Assembly (NCBI RefSeq): GCF_048564905.1
Contig: NC_133005.1
Location: forward strand, 694,501-758,500
Source of the DNA: Vicugna pacos
Lineage: Eukaryota > Chordata > Mammalia > Artiodactyla > Camelidae
Direction of reading: 5' to 3'
Length of the DNA: 64,000 bases
Part shown: positions 1-11,038 of the stretch, in pieces
Layout of the letters: each line of letters opens with the position of its first letter
Numbering within the stretch: position 1 is the stretch's first letter
The notes under the pieces: model-generated
The model's input: only the letters and a program-made list of their open reading frames with translations
Told to the model about the DNA's origin: nothing
Database searches by the model: none
Translations under genes and position numbers: made by a program

Positions 1-1445
1 GTATTGTTGATTTTCCTCTCTTGATTTCTTGTTTTCAATTTCATTTGATATCTGCTCTAATTTTCATTCTTTCTTTCTTCTGCCTACCTAAGGTTTCAGT
101 TACTTTTTCTTTTCCTGGTCTTTTCCTGGAAGCTTGGATAATTGGTTTGAGGTCTGTCTTCTCTTCTGATACAGGCCTTTGATGCTGTCGCCCTCTCTAA
201 GCGCTGCTTTCTCTGCATCCAGTAGATTTTGACAGGTTGTGTTTCATTTTCATTTAGTTCAGAACTTTTTCTAATTTCCCTTGTGATTTCTTCTTTGACC
301 TGTGTGCTATTTAGAAGCGTGAGTTGTTTAATCTCTAAGTATTTGGGATTTTCTTGCTCTTTCTGTTTCTGACTTCTAGTTTAATTTCGTTTTGGTCTGA
401 GAGCAGACATTGTATGATTTCTGTTTTTTTAATTTGTTAAGGTGTGTGACACAGAACGTGGTCCGTCTTGGTGAACGTCCCACGTGAGCTTGAGAAGGAT
501 AGGTGTTCCGCTGTTGCTGGCATGAGGTGGTGGAAGGGTGACAGTTATGTCCAGTTAGCCCATGGTGCTGGTGGTCCCACGGTGTCCTTCCCGACTCCGT
601 CTGCGGGAGCTGTCCGCTGCTGGGGGCCCCGCCTCCGTCTCCTGCGGCTCTGCCAGCTCTGCCTCCTGTTCTTCGGTGATTGCTGTGAGGCGCACACGTG
701 TTGGGCTGCCGGTTCTTCTCCGCAGCTGGTGCTTTGTCGTGAGTGCCGGCCCCCTTCCTCCCGATGGTTCCCTTAGCTCTGCTCTGCGCCGCCCGCGGCC
801 AGCAGGGCACTCCAGCTTCCTCTTGGCTGGTGTGAGCGCGGTGCAGCTTGCTCTAGCCCTGCAGCTCAGATCTGCGTGTGTCTGTTTAAAGAGGGTTTCT
901 GGTGGGCCGCCTGTAGTTGGGCCTTGCTTTTTGATGCACTCTGACCGTCTGTCTTTTAATTGGGGTATTTATACCATTGACATTTAAAATGATAACTGAT
1001 ACCCAGCTGATCCCTGAATAGCTCAGGTTTGAGCTGTGTGGGCCCACTTATTCACGGGATTTTTCAATAAGTTCTGCCACACTACTTGATTCGCAGTTGC
1101 TAAAATCAGGTGCGGAAACCCGCGGATGTGAGGTCTGACCATAAAGTTATACACTGACTTCCAAACTGTGCAGAGGTCGACACCTCAGCCCCCAGGTTGT
1201 TCAGGGGTCAGCTGTGGTTGGATTAGTGTCTGCCATATTTGTTACTGTTTTCTTTTCATTGTCTTTGTTTTCTTGTTCCTTACTTTCTCTTCCACTCTTT
1301 CTGACTTGAGCAGTTTCAGTTGAGCATCTTACGATTCTGTTTTCTTTCTTAACATATCAGGTATACTCACTTTAAAAACTTCTGTTAGTGGTGGCCCTGG
1401 AGTTTGCCACACACATTAGAAACAAGGAGCATTTCATGAGCTTGC
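1..1445 (-). mobile_element. L1 ORF2 fragment, antisense, split by a Tigger-like element
   Basis: Sequence typical of the reverse complement of L1 ORF2 (phrases such as TTTCGTTTTGGTCTGAGAG and TCTTTTAATTGGGGTATTTA) runs from the left edge to 1003 and resumes at 1215 to roughly 1445. It is a LINE relic inside an APMAP intron. It is diverged, with several GC-rich patches, so of mammalian-wide rather than recent age. The right end is approximate. Confidence 0.75.
1004..1214. mobile_element. Tigger-like (mariner superfamily) non-autonomous DNA element, about 211 bp
   Basis: The ends are inverted repeats: CAGCTGATCCCTGAA at the left and the complement of CAGCTGACCCCTGAA at the right, with one mismatch in 15. 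The interior resembles the mammalian MER28/Tigger2-type MITE (TTTGAGCTGTGTGGGCCCAC, then ATTTTTCAATAA). It interrupts an antisense L1, so it inserted after that L1. A clean TA duplication is no longer visible. Confidence 0.7.
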
Positions 1446-1905
1446 GAGTCACCGCAGTCTCTGGGTGGTCCCAGCACTGCTGTCTGTGCAGCTCAGGTGA
1501 GCGCTCAGGCTGCTCTGACGTGGCTCCGAGGGCCCGCCCAGCAGTTCTTCCCCTCTGGTTGGGTGCACTTGGCTCAGCAGACACTGACATGAGGAGGACG
1601 TGAACAGCCCCCAGCGCCAAGCGTCAGCTCGAGGGCCCCTGCCCCTTTCAGGGTAGAACCCCTGTGTGCATCACTGACTGCTGTCTGCTGTGCCCTTGCT
1701 CCGTGCTGATTCCGCGCCTCCACGGGGTTGTTGCTGCGCGTGTTCAGGACTTTTGTCCTCAGACACGGCTTGCCTTCATCTTCAGAGCTGCCATTTCCCC
1801 TGGAGATAAAAAGCACAAACCGGTTGCCTCTGTTATAGGAGGTGGTGTGAGCCCAGTTTTCAGGCTAACCCAGTAACACCCTTGTTCCTTCCTGTTTTTA
1901 AACAG

Positions 1906-1998
1906 ATGTGATGTTCACTGGCACAGCAGATGGCCGGGTTGTAAAGCTGGACCGCGGTGACGTAGAGACCATCGCCCGATTTGGCTCAGGCCCATGCA
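1906..1998 (+). CDS. APMAP: APMAP coding exon, residues 110-140
   Basis: The acceptor follows a T-rich tract ending in AACAG and the donor is A|GTGAGT. The exon encodes DVMFTGTADGRVVKL, then a DRGDVETIARFGSGPC segment. The G of the first Asp codon comes from the upstream exon outside the window, and the last base starts the Lys codon completed in the next exon. It corresponds to an early propeller strand. Confidence 0.95.
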
Positions 1999-4900
1999 GT
2001 GAGTTGGTGACCCCCGGTGTATGTCTCTTCTAGCTGTTCAGGAAGGCACGGGGTGGCCAGTGGAGCTGCGTTCTCCTTGGAGGAGAAGAGCCTGCCTGAG
2101 TGTCACCGGCTGTGGTGGCCGTTTCCCCTCCGTGCTGTGGCCAGGGCCCTGCCGCCCCTCCCCCCGCAAGGCCTGTGTCCTCGGAGCTGCTGCAGGAGGC
2201 TCTCGGCTTTGTCCTGGGGCTGCCCCGCGGAACCTCAGCCCCTCCTCCAGAGCCAGACGCCCACGGGTCACTCAGAAGCCCACTGTTTAAAAACGGGTAG
2301 CCCACAGACTTGTTAGTTACCCGTTTCTGAGAGCTAACATGTTTTTGTAAAAACGATGCATTTTCATGGTGAAATGCGAACAACACAAAGAAGAAAGTGA
2401 AAATGCCCCGGAGTTTTCTCAGATGTAACCGTTGTCAGTGTTTTATTGAATGACTTTTCAGCTTTCTGTTTGTGGATACTCACATCCACGAATGGTTTTA
2501 TGAGATGGGGTTAATACTCTGCATTTGGGTATTTGACAGGCATTGTTGGACTCCGTTATTTTGGCCTAAGTGCCCTGCAGTGAGTGCCCGGCTGTCAAGA
2601 GGCTGTAGGACGGGTGTAGAGAAAGGATAGGTGGTCGGGCAGGAGCATTGCTCCGAGGAGTAAGACAGCAGCGCTCCCTTCCTGATGGGTGGAGGGAACT
2701 GCCACGGCCCTGGACGGGCACAGTGCTGAGGTCCAGCTTTTGGGCTTAAACACAGCTCCTGAGGTCCTGGGGGATTCTGGAGTCGGTTCTGGGTCAGCTG
2801 ATGTCCCTGAGTTCACTGAGTCTCAGGGTGCTGGTGTGCACGTCAGCCTTGGGTACCAGCTGCTGTGCTGTGTCCACCTCCAGACTGTCGGGTGGCCCCT
2901 CCCGACCTGTCGGGCAGTTGTGCTGTGCTCTGGGGGCTGGAGTCCAGGGCCAGAGTCCACCTGGTGCTGTGGGCTCTCTGTCTGCAGTATGGCGCGGGGG
3001 CGGGACGCCGAGGGGGTCTGGCGGAGCCCTGGGCCGCCGCCGAGCCCTGTCCTTGTGTCTCCGCAGAAACCCGAGGCGACGAGCCTGCGTGTGGGAGGCC
3101 CCTGGGCGTCCGGGCCGGGCCCAACGGGACCCTTTTTGTGGCCGATGCTTACAAAGGGCTGTTTGAAGTGGACCCCAGGAAGCGTACGTGACGGCAGCCT
3201 GTCCCCGCCCGCAGTGCTCTCAGATCCGTGAGCCGCGTGTGCCTCATTGGGCTTGGCAGCGTTTGCTGTGCGTGGGCCATGGTGACTGCTTCTCCAACTT
3301 GCTGGGAGTGCCCCTGCAGGCCTGCTCGGGCCTGCGTCTGGGTCCGAGCCGCAGGGTCTCAGGGACTCATCCTGGGGGTGTCAAACTCACCTTCCCCTCC
3401 TGACTTTCCTGTGTGTCTCCTGCGTGTCTGCTGCCCCTCGCTCTTCCCTCTTCCTTCCTCGCCACCTGCCTTTTCCTTTCCTTTCGTCCGGCTTCTCCGG
3501 CTCCTCTCCCCTGACTGGGGGTGGCGTCACCTGCACTTGGACGTCCGACCTCCGCCGTGTGTGGGGGATGTTGCCCTGGCGGGTGGCGCGTGCCGGAGCC
3601 CGGCCGTGCCCGCTCCCTCGTCCGCGAGGTGGGCCGGTGGGAGCCTGCGTAGGGGCTGCCGTGGCTTCAGGCCAGACTGTCCGAGGACGAGCTGAGCACT
3701 CCACGAGCATTCGTGCTGCAGCCTGAGAAGACTCACTGCCTCTCCTGCCGCTTTATTTAAAAGCAGACGAGGGGGACGTTTTAGATTTGTCTCAGGCAGT
3801 CAAACAGAAAACTGCCTTTTTAACCTAAGACGCTTAACAGAGTTTTGAGTCAGTTGTTCTTGATAAAAGATATTTCTCATCTTGGAGGATTATGCCTTTA
3901 ATGAACTTAGTTAAAAAATTCATCACCTGCAGATGAAAGAAGGGGAAACACTGTTCCTGTGAGAACGGGTGCGTCTTCTGACTGGGACGTGGGGACACCT
4001 GCTGTGGTTTTTCCTCTTAAATCCCGTAGGCTGGTCAGGGTTTTGGAATTACTGAGGTGGACGTTCTTGGACTGACAGCCAGTCTCCTCCTTTCTTCTTC
4101 CCCTTCTCCTTTTCCTCCCCCCCCCCAGGGGAAGTAAAACAGCTGCTGTCCTCTGAGACCCCCATCGAGGGCAGGAGGCTGTCCTTCGTGAACGATCTTA
4201 CAGTCACGCGGGACGGGAGGAAGATTTATTTTACTGATTCTAGCAGCAGGTGGCAGAGACGAGATTACCTGCTTCTGCTTATGGAGGGGACGGATGACGG
4301 ACGGTGAGTGTCCCTCCCCATCTTCTGCTCAGGCAGGGTGACTTCGCGGGGCTTTTCACTCTTGGGAGTCCTGGGCGTTTCTGGGCGTAGCACTTAGCCT
4401 TTGATAGGACCCGAGTGTCTCCCAGAAGCAGGTGTTGGAGCAACACAGCAGCAAGATGTCTCACTTTCTCTTTGGAGAAATGAAACTCACGTCAGCCAGC
4501 CCCCTGAGGGTGTGGTCTGGCTCCTGGGGGAGGCCTCACACCCCGGCCGGGGTTTCTGAAGGGCACTCCGGCGAGGCTGGAGCTGTGGCAGCCCTCCCTG
4601 GTGCCGAGCCAGCTCCCAGGTCAGCGAGGGAACTGCCTGGGCTTGTCTGCAAGAGGACGCTGGATGTGCTCTGGGTGGGGAAGGGCCCCCAGGCCAGTCT
4701 GGGACCAGGTCTGAGCAGAGGAGCAGCGGGGGCCCTGCCACTGTGGCAGAGGCCGAGCCCCTTTCCACAGGCCCCTGGCCCGAGGGCCCAGACGGGAGCA
4801 GGGCTGCAGCCCAGCAGGGGTCGCGGACGCGCCTGTGACCCTGGGTTGGCGCCCCGCAGCCTGCTGGAGTACGACACCAAGACCAGGGAGGTGACGGTTT

Positions 4901-7900
4901 TGCTGGACCGCCTGCGGTTCCCCAACGGAGTGCAGCTTTCTCCTGAGGAGGACTTTGTCCTGGTGGCAGAGACGACCATGGCGAGGATCAGGAGGTGGGC
5001 GAGCTCACGTGGGCTGTCGTGTCCTCGGGCCGGACGGGCGTGGGTGTTGCTGCGGAGCCTGGTACGCGGTAGGCACCCTGTCCCGGGGGTGGGCGGTCAG
5101 GTCAGCTCATCCTCCCTCCCCTCCGTCTGCCTCCTTGGGCGTCGGCCGGGAGAGTCTTGGCTGAGTGCCGACTGCGACCAGGCCCCTTCCTCCTGCCTGT
5201 GGGCCGCCTGTTTCTCTTGCTGGGCCCGGGGCTCCGAGGGCCTCTTGCAGCAGCCGTGAGGTTCACGATGGACACGTTTGCAATTTGTCCGTCAGGTTTT
5301 TGGGGCCAAGACCAGTTTGGTGCTTGGCTAGAATTTTTCCTTCAGTTGAAGGGCTGCTGTTCATCGCCTGCGTGGGTGACTTTTTCAGGTTCTACGTGTC
5401 CGGCCTGATGAAGGGAGGGGCTGACCTGTTCGTGGAGAATTTGCCTGGATTCCCAGACAACATCCGGGCCAGCAGCTCCGGGGGGTACTGGGTCGCCATG
5501 GCAGCCGTTCGCTCCAACCCTGGCTTTTCCATGTTGGATTTCTTGTCTGAGAGACCCTATCTTAAAAGATTGATTTTTAAGGTAATTATGAAACTGTAAT
5601 TTCAAAATACAAAATGAAAATGTGTCTAGTTTTTTAATTTTGAAAGCTCTGAAAATTCTAAGTCTGCTTATAACATCTAGCGCTTTTCGCAACATCTTTA
5701 AAACACATTCGACCCTTTGGCCTGAAATGTAAATGTAGGTGCTTGAGCCCCTTGGTGTTTCCTTCTGGTTTCTTGCCTGGGTGTGCTCGTCGCCACCTCC
5801 CCATCGTGACCCGCGGGGCCTCCGGCCCTGCCCTCCAGACCCTGCGACTTTGCCCCCGCCCCCTGCCCTAGGCGGCGTCTCAGGTGCACCCTCCTGTGGG
5901 CGCACGGACAGACCCGCCAACCCAGCCCCCATCCCGCCCTGTTTCTTTCTGCCTCAGAGCCCTTGCTCACCCCTCTCTGTGGGATTCCGCCCGTCTTCAG
6001 TTACAGACACTGAAACAGTTGTAAGTGAAGGTCTGGGAGGTACCAGCGCTGGGGCTGAGTCCGTACGGCGCCTGGCCCTGTAGGTGGGCCCTGCTGAGGG
6101 GCTGCTCGGTCAGGCTGGCCCACGGCGTTCCGTGTGGCTCTGACGTCAGTGGCCGCTGTTCAGAAATGACACGTTGTCGGCTGCAGAATCACCTCTGTTC
6201 TCCTGGGACCTGGGAGTAGGTGGATGGCAGAGCAGGTGAGGAGGAGGATTTGAGGAAGGCCTGAGCACCTCAGGGACCCTGGGCAGGTGACGTGGTTTCT
6301 CGGCCTCAATTTATTCTTCCGTCAAGTGGGAAGAATAGCAGCATTTCATTAGGTGATGAAACATGTAATGATGTCCTGTGATGCCCTGAGTGGAGGATGG
6401 GAGGGGCTCGGTGTCGGTGCCTGTTGGAGGACGTGGTTGGTGGTGGGGGTTGTGTCTCGGCTCCTGGGCCACGTGGGCTCCATCAGAGTGGTGGGTGTGA
6501 TTCTGGGGGTCCAGGCAGGAGCAGGGCCAGCGTCTTCATGTGGGTGTGTCCGGGCAGTGGCAGGTCTGGAGCAGTCAGGAGGTGGGAGAAGACCACAGGC
6601 CTTGCAGACTTGAGAAGGAAGCCCGATTTCCTCAGGGTGTCACCAGAGCTTCGTGGATTTTCTTTCTCAGTTTTGAGACAACGTCAGAGCTAAAAAAAAA
6701 AACAGCGGGCAGGGGATAAGGCACTTCTGCCTTGAGCTGTCTGCAGGTGACTAGCCGACCTGCTCCCTCAGAGCTGCTCCTACCACAGGCTGTTCTGTCT
6801 CCAGACTTCTGGCGTGACCGTCTGGCGCACAGACCCTGCTCAGTCATGCCAGTGGCCGGGTGGCGGCTTTTGTAACGGGACTGGGGCTCTGTCTCCTCAG
6901 CTGGGGCTTCTGTTAAAATGCCCAGGTGATGACGGGTTCTGGCGGTGAGAACTGTAGCCCTGAGGGCTGGAAACAGGTGGAGAGTTGAGAGCTTTCTGGG
7001 AAAACGAGTTGTTAAGCGGAGGGAATTGAGGTCTCTTAGGGAAAAGGTGGAGCGAACAGAGGGAGGACCTAGGATCAAAGGAGGTGGGTTCGAAGGTCTT
7101 GGGAAGCCTTATGGGACATTCTGAGCCAACATGCAACTTGGCTCGATTGCTGTGGAACCTTCTGGAACACAGTCAGCTTGTACGTGTAGGGGGTGGGGGC
7201 TGCAGTGGAGGAGACAGGGCGGTTTGTGCCCGGAGCGGGGCTGCTAGAGGGTGGGCCCAGGCTGCAGGGGCTGTGGGGGCTGCGGCCGGTTTCACCTGGC
7301 CCTGCCCTGTGTGGCTTTCCCGTCGCTGTGGGAGCTGGGCCTTTACTAGAAGGTTAAAAACTGAGTAAACATCCAAGAGCTGGTCAGCTTCATTCAGCGG
7401 CTCAGAGATTGGGCAGTGTCTGTGCAGCAGCCGGAGTCCAGGCTCCGAGGAGCCGTCCAAACGGAGGACTTCCCCGGACAGAGTGGGCAGGAGGAAGGAA
7501 GTCACACGAGACAAAAAAGCGGGGGGTTTGTTTTGAGGTCACGTTCCTCCAGGGCTGGCCGGGGCCTGCCAGGCAGATGGCCACACTGGCGTGGAGCAGG
7601 CGAGAGCCGAGGCCTCGGGAAGTCGTCGGGTCAGGTGCCAGGCTGTGGGCGGGTTCCCTGGGGCACCTGCTCAGCCCTGTTCTCCTGCTCTGCTTCCCTT
7701 GCAGCTGCTGGGTCAGGAGACGGTGATGAAGCTCGTGCCGCGGTACAGCCTGGTCCTGGAGCTCAGTGACAGCGGGGCCTTCCGGAGGAGCCTGCACGAC
7801 CCCGATGGCCAGGTGGCCCCCTACGTGAGCGAGGCGCACGAGCATGGCGGGCACCTGTACCTGGGCTCCTTCAGGTCCCCCTTCCTCTGCCGGCTCCGCC

Positions 7901-7914
7901 TCCCTGCCTTGTAG
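1906..7914 (+). CDS. APMAP: APMAP, 3' part of gene (six coding exons; 5' exons lie left of the window)
   Basis: Adipocyte plasma membrane-associated protein is a type II membrane glycoprotein with a six-bladed, strictosidine-synthase/paraoxonase-like beta-propeller. Arylesterase activity and a role in adipocyte differentiation are reported for the family. Coding exons are 1906-1998, 3067-3183, 4129-4303, 4860-4994, 5389-5581 and 7705-7914, all with AG acceptors and GT donors. Joined, with one base from the unseen upstream exon, they give 307 residues, exactly the length of human residues 110-416 as I remember that protein. Recognisable stretches are DVMFTGTADGRVVKL, GPNGTLFVADAYKGLFEV, FVNDLTV, FPNGVQLSP, GFPDNIR, ETVMK and the end YLGSFRSPFLCRL. 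The cytoplasmic tail, the membrane anchor and the first propeller strands are encoded outside the window. The N-glycosylation sequon NGT at residue 160 is kept, but the second human site (N196) reads RLS here. CST7 lies downstream in convergent orientation. Confidence 0.97.
2335..2540 (+). repeat. old LINE-like 3' fragment (L1M type, uncertain)
   Basis: AT-rich stretch in an APMAP intron with wording like the common mammalian old-L1 3' region (AACCGTTGTCAGTGTTTTAT). Similar pieces occur near 14.5 kb and 28.3 kb. Family assignment is from memory and tentative. Confidence 0.4.
3067..3183 (+). CDS. APMAP: APMAP coding exon, residues 141-179
   Basis: The acceptor is TCCGCAG and the donor C|GTACGT. 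The exon encodes KTRGDEPACGRPLGVRAGP, then NGTLFVADAYKGLFEVDP and RK. NGT is the conserved N-linked glycosylation sequon (N160 in human numbering). The Arg codon at 180 is split C|GG across the intron. Confidence 0.96.
3740..3970. other. AT-rich non-repeat islet in an APMAP intron
   Basis: Local drop in GC between GC-rich flanks without a repeat signature I recognise. It may be a conserved non-coding segment; nothing more can be said from one sequence. Confidence 0.25.
4129..4303 (+). CDS. APMAP: APMAP coding exon, residues 180-237
   Basis: A long pyrimidine tract ending in CCCCCCCAG precedes the exon and the donor is ACG|GTGAGT. The exon encodes EVKQLLSSETPIEGRRLSF, then VNDLTVTRDGRKIYFTDSS, SRWQRRDYLLLLMEGTDDG. 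The human protein has NMS at residues 196-198; here the position is RLS, so that glycosylation site is absent. Confidence 0.96.
4860..4994 (+). CDS. APMAP: APMAP coding exon, residues 238-282
   Basis: The acceptor is GCCCCGCAG and the donor AG|GTGGGC. The exon encodes RLLEYDTKTREVTVLLDRL, then RFPNGVQLSPEEDFVLVAE and TTMARIR. The Arg codon at 283 is split AG|G. FPNGVQLS is a hallmark strand of strictosidine-synthase-like propellers. Confidence 0.96.
5389..5581 (+). CDS. APMAP: APMAP coding exon, residues 283-347
   Basis: The acceptor is TTTTTCAG and the donor AAG|GTAATT. The exon encodes RFYVSGLMKGGADLFVENL, then PGFPDNIRASSSGGYWVAM and a NPGFSMLDFLSERPYLKR segment ending in LIFK. An upstream in-frame extension into the intron is open but is not coding, since it lies before a good acceptor. 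Confidence 0.95.
6260..6400 (+). repeat. MIR SINE fragment
   Basis: A worn copy of the MIR core: CCTGGGCAGGTGACGTGGTT, then CTCGGCCTCAATTTATTCTT and an AGTGGGAAGAATAGCAGCAT segment match the MIR pattern of gaccttgggcaag, cctcagtttcc and atggggataat. It lies in the last APMAP intron. Confidence 0.6.
7705..7914 (+). CDS. APMAP: APMAP terminal coding exon, residues 348-416 and stop
   Basis: The acceptor is TTCCCTTGCAG. The exon encodes LLGQETVMKLVPRYSLVLEL, then SDSGAFRRSLHDPDGQV and ends HLYLGSFRSPFLCRLRLPAL before TAG at 7912-7914. Length (69 codons plus stop) agrees with the human terminal exon. The last few residues (RLRLPAL) differ from the human C-terminus. Confidence 0.96.
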   Translation: MLGQETVMKLVPRYSLVLELSDSGAFRRSLHDPDGQVAPYVSEAHEHGGHLYLGSFRSPFLCRLRLPAL

Positions 7915-8695
7915 GCCCTGCCCCGCCCACCCGCCCTGCCGGCCCTGAAAGTATGGTGCCGCTGCGGGGCACCCTCCCTGGGCTCCGCCCCGAGACTGAG
8001 GGAAGGTGGTGTCTGCCGTGGGGATGATGAGTCCCCGTAAAGCTGCTTTCTCTGAAAAGCTCTCCTGGGTGCAGCGGTTCCCTAGACACGGGCCTCCGGT
8101 CCAGGGACAGGGCGGTGGGTGAGCCGTCCAGGATCTTGTTTCGCTGCAGGCTCTGTGCTGCCAGCCTTGGTGTCTTTACTGTTAACCGGTGACGCCTGTC
8201 TTGGGGGTGGGGCCGGGCGGGCGGGGGGAGCTCAGAGCAAACGTGTGTCAGGCTGTGGCCGGGCCAACAAAGACGTCACAACCCTGTTCTCCAGGGTCAG
8301 TAGGACACGGCCTCGGCCCCAGGGTCCCTCCCGTAGCTCCCACTCTCCTGCCCCACTCGGCCCCCTCCCTGCCTGAGTCCCCTGGCCCTTGAAGGCAAGG
8401 AGCTGAGTGCAGGCAGAGGAGCCGCATGTTGATTCCAGCAGCTCAGGGGACCCCCCTTCCCTGGGGCCGGCCACCGGATGGAAGGATGGGGATTGAAGGT
8501 GGGGCCGGGGGAGGGGGGTCCTGTTCACACACCTGGCTCTGCACCGCCAGCCCCGATGTGAAGAGCGCACGTGGGGATGTCGCATCCGCTCCACGACACA
8601 GGCCTGGTGCTGCTGTGTATACTGACGGGGCATCTGCTCGGGCCCAGGTGTTGCAGGCCCGAGGTTATGATAATTAAACGGACTTCTCCCCGATG
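7915..8695 (+). other. APMAP: APMAP probable 3' UTR
   Basis: Non-coding sequence follows the APMAP stop codon. No AATAAA is seen in the first 800 bases. The first plausible polyadenylation hexamer is ATTAAA at 8673-8678, followed by T/C-rich sequence, which implies a 3' UTR of about 0.78 kb. The exact cleavage point is inferred. Confidence 0.6.
8673..8678 (+). promoter_or_regulatory. APMAP: candidate APMAP polyadenylation signal (ATTAAA)
   Basis: This is the second most common mammalian polyadenylation hexamer, about 760 bases after the APMAP stop codon, with pyrimidine-rich sequence downstream. It is the only close match on the plus strand in this stretch. Confidence 0.5.
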
Positions 8696-8699
8696 GCCT

Positions 8700-10640
8700 T
8701 GCTTGGGCGTTTCTCCTGTCTCTTCCACCGTAACAGCCGAGTGCGATCTGGTTCCTCGGTGTCCCGTGGAGCGGCTGTCCCGCTGGGATCTGGTTTAGGT
8801 CTGTGCGGCCCCCCCACGGCGGCCGCCTCTCCTGTTCTCCGGCCTGCACAGCGGGGCTCGGTGCTCCTTCCTCTCCTGGGTGTTCGTGAGAAGGCGCCAG
8901 GGCTTGTGTCTCTGCAGTTGCCTCTGTAACTTGAATAGACGCTACTGTTGGTAGCTGATGCTGCAGGTCAGGGAGGCTGACAGCCGTGGTGGGGCCGACG
9001 CTCACAGCCCCCCACCCCTGCCGTGGGAGAGTCGGGATCTGCTGGGGCGCATCCCAGGTCGCCGGCTCGGGCCGGCCTTTCAGCAGCGTGGAGCAGAGTC
9101 AGGCTGGCCCATGCCCTGCCTGGTGACGACTTGGCGTTATGTCATTTCATGGGAAATGCTTTTTCACGGGAAGCGGTGCGCCACGGGTGTCTAGTGAGTG
9201 TGCGGGATAGTCAGTGAACCCGATCGTTCTTCGGTAGACATGCACCCCAGGTGTGCCCACCCGGGTTCCTTCTTGGTTGGGAGCTGAGGGCTTTGCTCTC
9301 AGTGCAGAGGAGCTGGTAGCTTTTCACAGTTTCCAGCAAAGGCGTCTTTTTTTGACTCAGATGTTGACTTTCTGTCTCAAAGTGTCATTTCCTGTGTTTT
9401 ACCTGGCATTCGCCGCAGTGAGGTGCAGAATGCAGCCTCCATAGGCTTGCGTGCGCCACAGGCGCTTGTTGGAAAGCAGACAGACTCGCTCTAATGTGAA
9501 TCCCTCACGTGCTCTGAAAACTACATCGCACGGCTCATTCACTGTGTGCTTCCTCACCACCTGTTCCAGAAACGCCAGTGGGACTCAGTGCTGCCTTTTC
9601 TCGGACGGAGGGCCTGCCTGGAGACTTGCAGGGCCCTCTGCAGACTTGAACAGCTGTCACGTACCCTGACCTTTTTGTGACACAAGGTCACAGCTGCATC
9701 TTGTGGGGGAGCTGAGGCTGCGGAGGGACCTGCTTGGGGGCACAGCCGGCGCACGGCGAGGCTGCTGGGGGTGCTGGGGTGCGGAGACTGGGTGGCCGCC
9801 GCCCAGCCTGGGGTCAGACTTGCGGGTGGCCAGGCAGCAGTGTGGCGGAGGCCTTGTAGGTCCCCCAGGCGGTGGCCGTTCCTCAGCCTGGCCCATCTGC
9901 AACCTGGGGGGCTGGGTGCTGGAATGGGGGCCCAGAGCTGAACCCCGAATCTGCATGGCTATGTGGCGGCGTGTGGGGGGCCTGGCGGGGGGAAGCTCAG
10001 GGCAGGCTGTTGGAATTCTGAACTCTGATTGATTTTGGTCAGTTTGAGACCTCAAGCGTTTCTTCTTTTTGGTCATCTTAGAACCCTGGGCCCTAGCTTT
10101 CTGTTTCCCCAGGGGTGGTAAGTTAGATGGGGGTGCAGTCCCTTGCTTTCACCCGTCACATTTACGACAGTGTGTTGAATCACCGTACGCGCTGAATGCA
10201 TGCTTCCTGTTTCTTGTAATTTAGCGAGTCGTTTTCCTAAAGGTGACAGCGCCCTTTGTGCTCATCTATGGTTTGAAGAGGATGCTTCGGCCTCACTGGC
10301 TCAGACGTCTGGTCACCTTCCTGGGTGGCCCAGCCTGCCACCTAGCCCACAGCGTCTCCCTGCGCCCCGCCCCAGCCTTCTCCCCTCTCCCTGGTGGGCC
10401 ACAGGGTCTCCGGCTCTGTCCCCTCCCCACCTGTCCAAGCACAGCTGCACAGGGGCCGAGCCTTGGGCGGCCCCCACCCAGGACTGCACAGCCTGGGGGG
10501 CCAGCCCCTCCCAGGCGAGGAGCTGTCTCTGGGGCTCTGGTTGTAGCATGGCAGAGCTTCGGAGAGCTCTGTGGAGGAAAGGGGCCTCCCGATGCGCATC
10601 TGCTTCCCCGTTCTCCCAGAGCAGGTCTGGCAGAGGCATT
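8700..10640. other. APMAP-CST7 convergent intergenic spacer
   Basis: About 1.9 kb between the candidate polyadenylation sites of the two convergent genes. It is GC-rich, with no gene or clear repeat. Near 9680-9740 there is a weak MIR-like patch. The open frames here have no recognisable product. Confidence 0.6.
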
Positions 10641-11038
10641 CCTTTGGGTGGTCAGTTCTTTATTCATGTTTACCACTCGTAACTATTCGCCCCAAGAGGC
10701 CATGGTGCGCAGGAGCTGGCCTGTCCCCCGCCTGGTGCTGGAGCAATGGATTATTCAGACAGAAGGGTGGCTCCAGGCTTTCACTGGCAGCCTGGGGCCA
10801 CGGGGCATTCAGGGTCCAGGACCCACGTAATGCCCATCGGAGGACTCGCCCTGAATCCAGGTGGGCAGCGTTGGGAAGACTAGTTAAGTTTAGAAGCACG
10901 TGTGGAATGTTCAGTCCGGCTGCAGGTGGTGACGTGGTTCTGTCGTGGGCTCCCGCGCTGCCGTCTGAGAGGTGCTGTTTTGGAGTCCTGATGACCAGGC
11001 GGTGATGGCAGGAAGGGAGCCAGGGGCCGGGGCTGCGG
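10640..11038 (-). other. CST7: CST7 probable 3' UTR
   Basis: Sequence downstream of the CST7 stop on the minus strand. A canonical AATAAA (TTTATT on the plus strand at 10659-10664) lies about 375 bases after the stop, giving a short 3' UTR. The cleavage position is inferred. Confidence 0.7.
10659..10664 (-). promoter_or_regulatory. CST7: CST7 polyadenylation signal AATAAA
   Basis: Canonical hexamer on the minus strand and the first one downstream of the CST7 stop codon. Confidence 0.7.

Noticed and set aside
4432-5259. 275-codon plus-strand open frame
   Set aside because: It contains the true APMAP exon 4860-4994 in frame but otherwise translates intron sequence lying between clear splice sites.
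8930-8942. AATAGA as an APMAP polyadenylation signal
   Set aside because: A rare, weak variant; the ATTAAA at 8673 is better and upstream.
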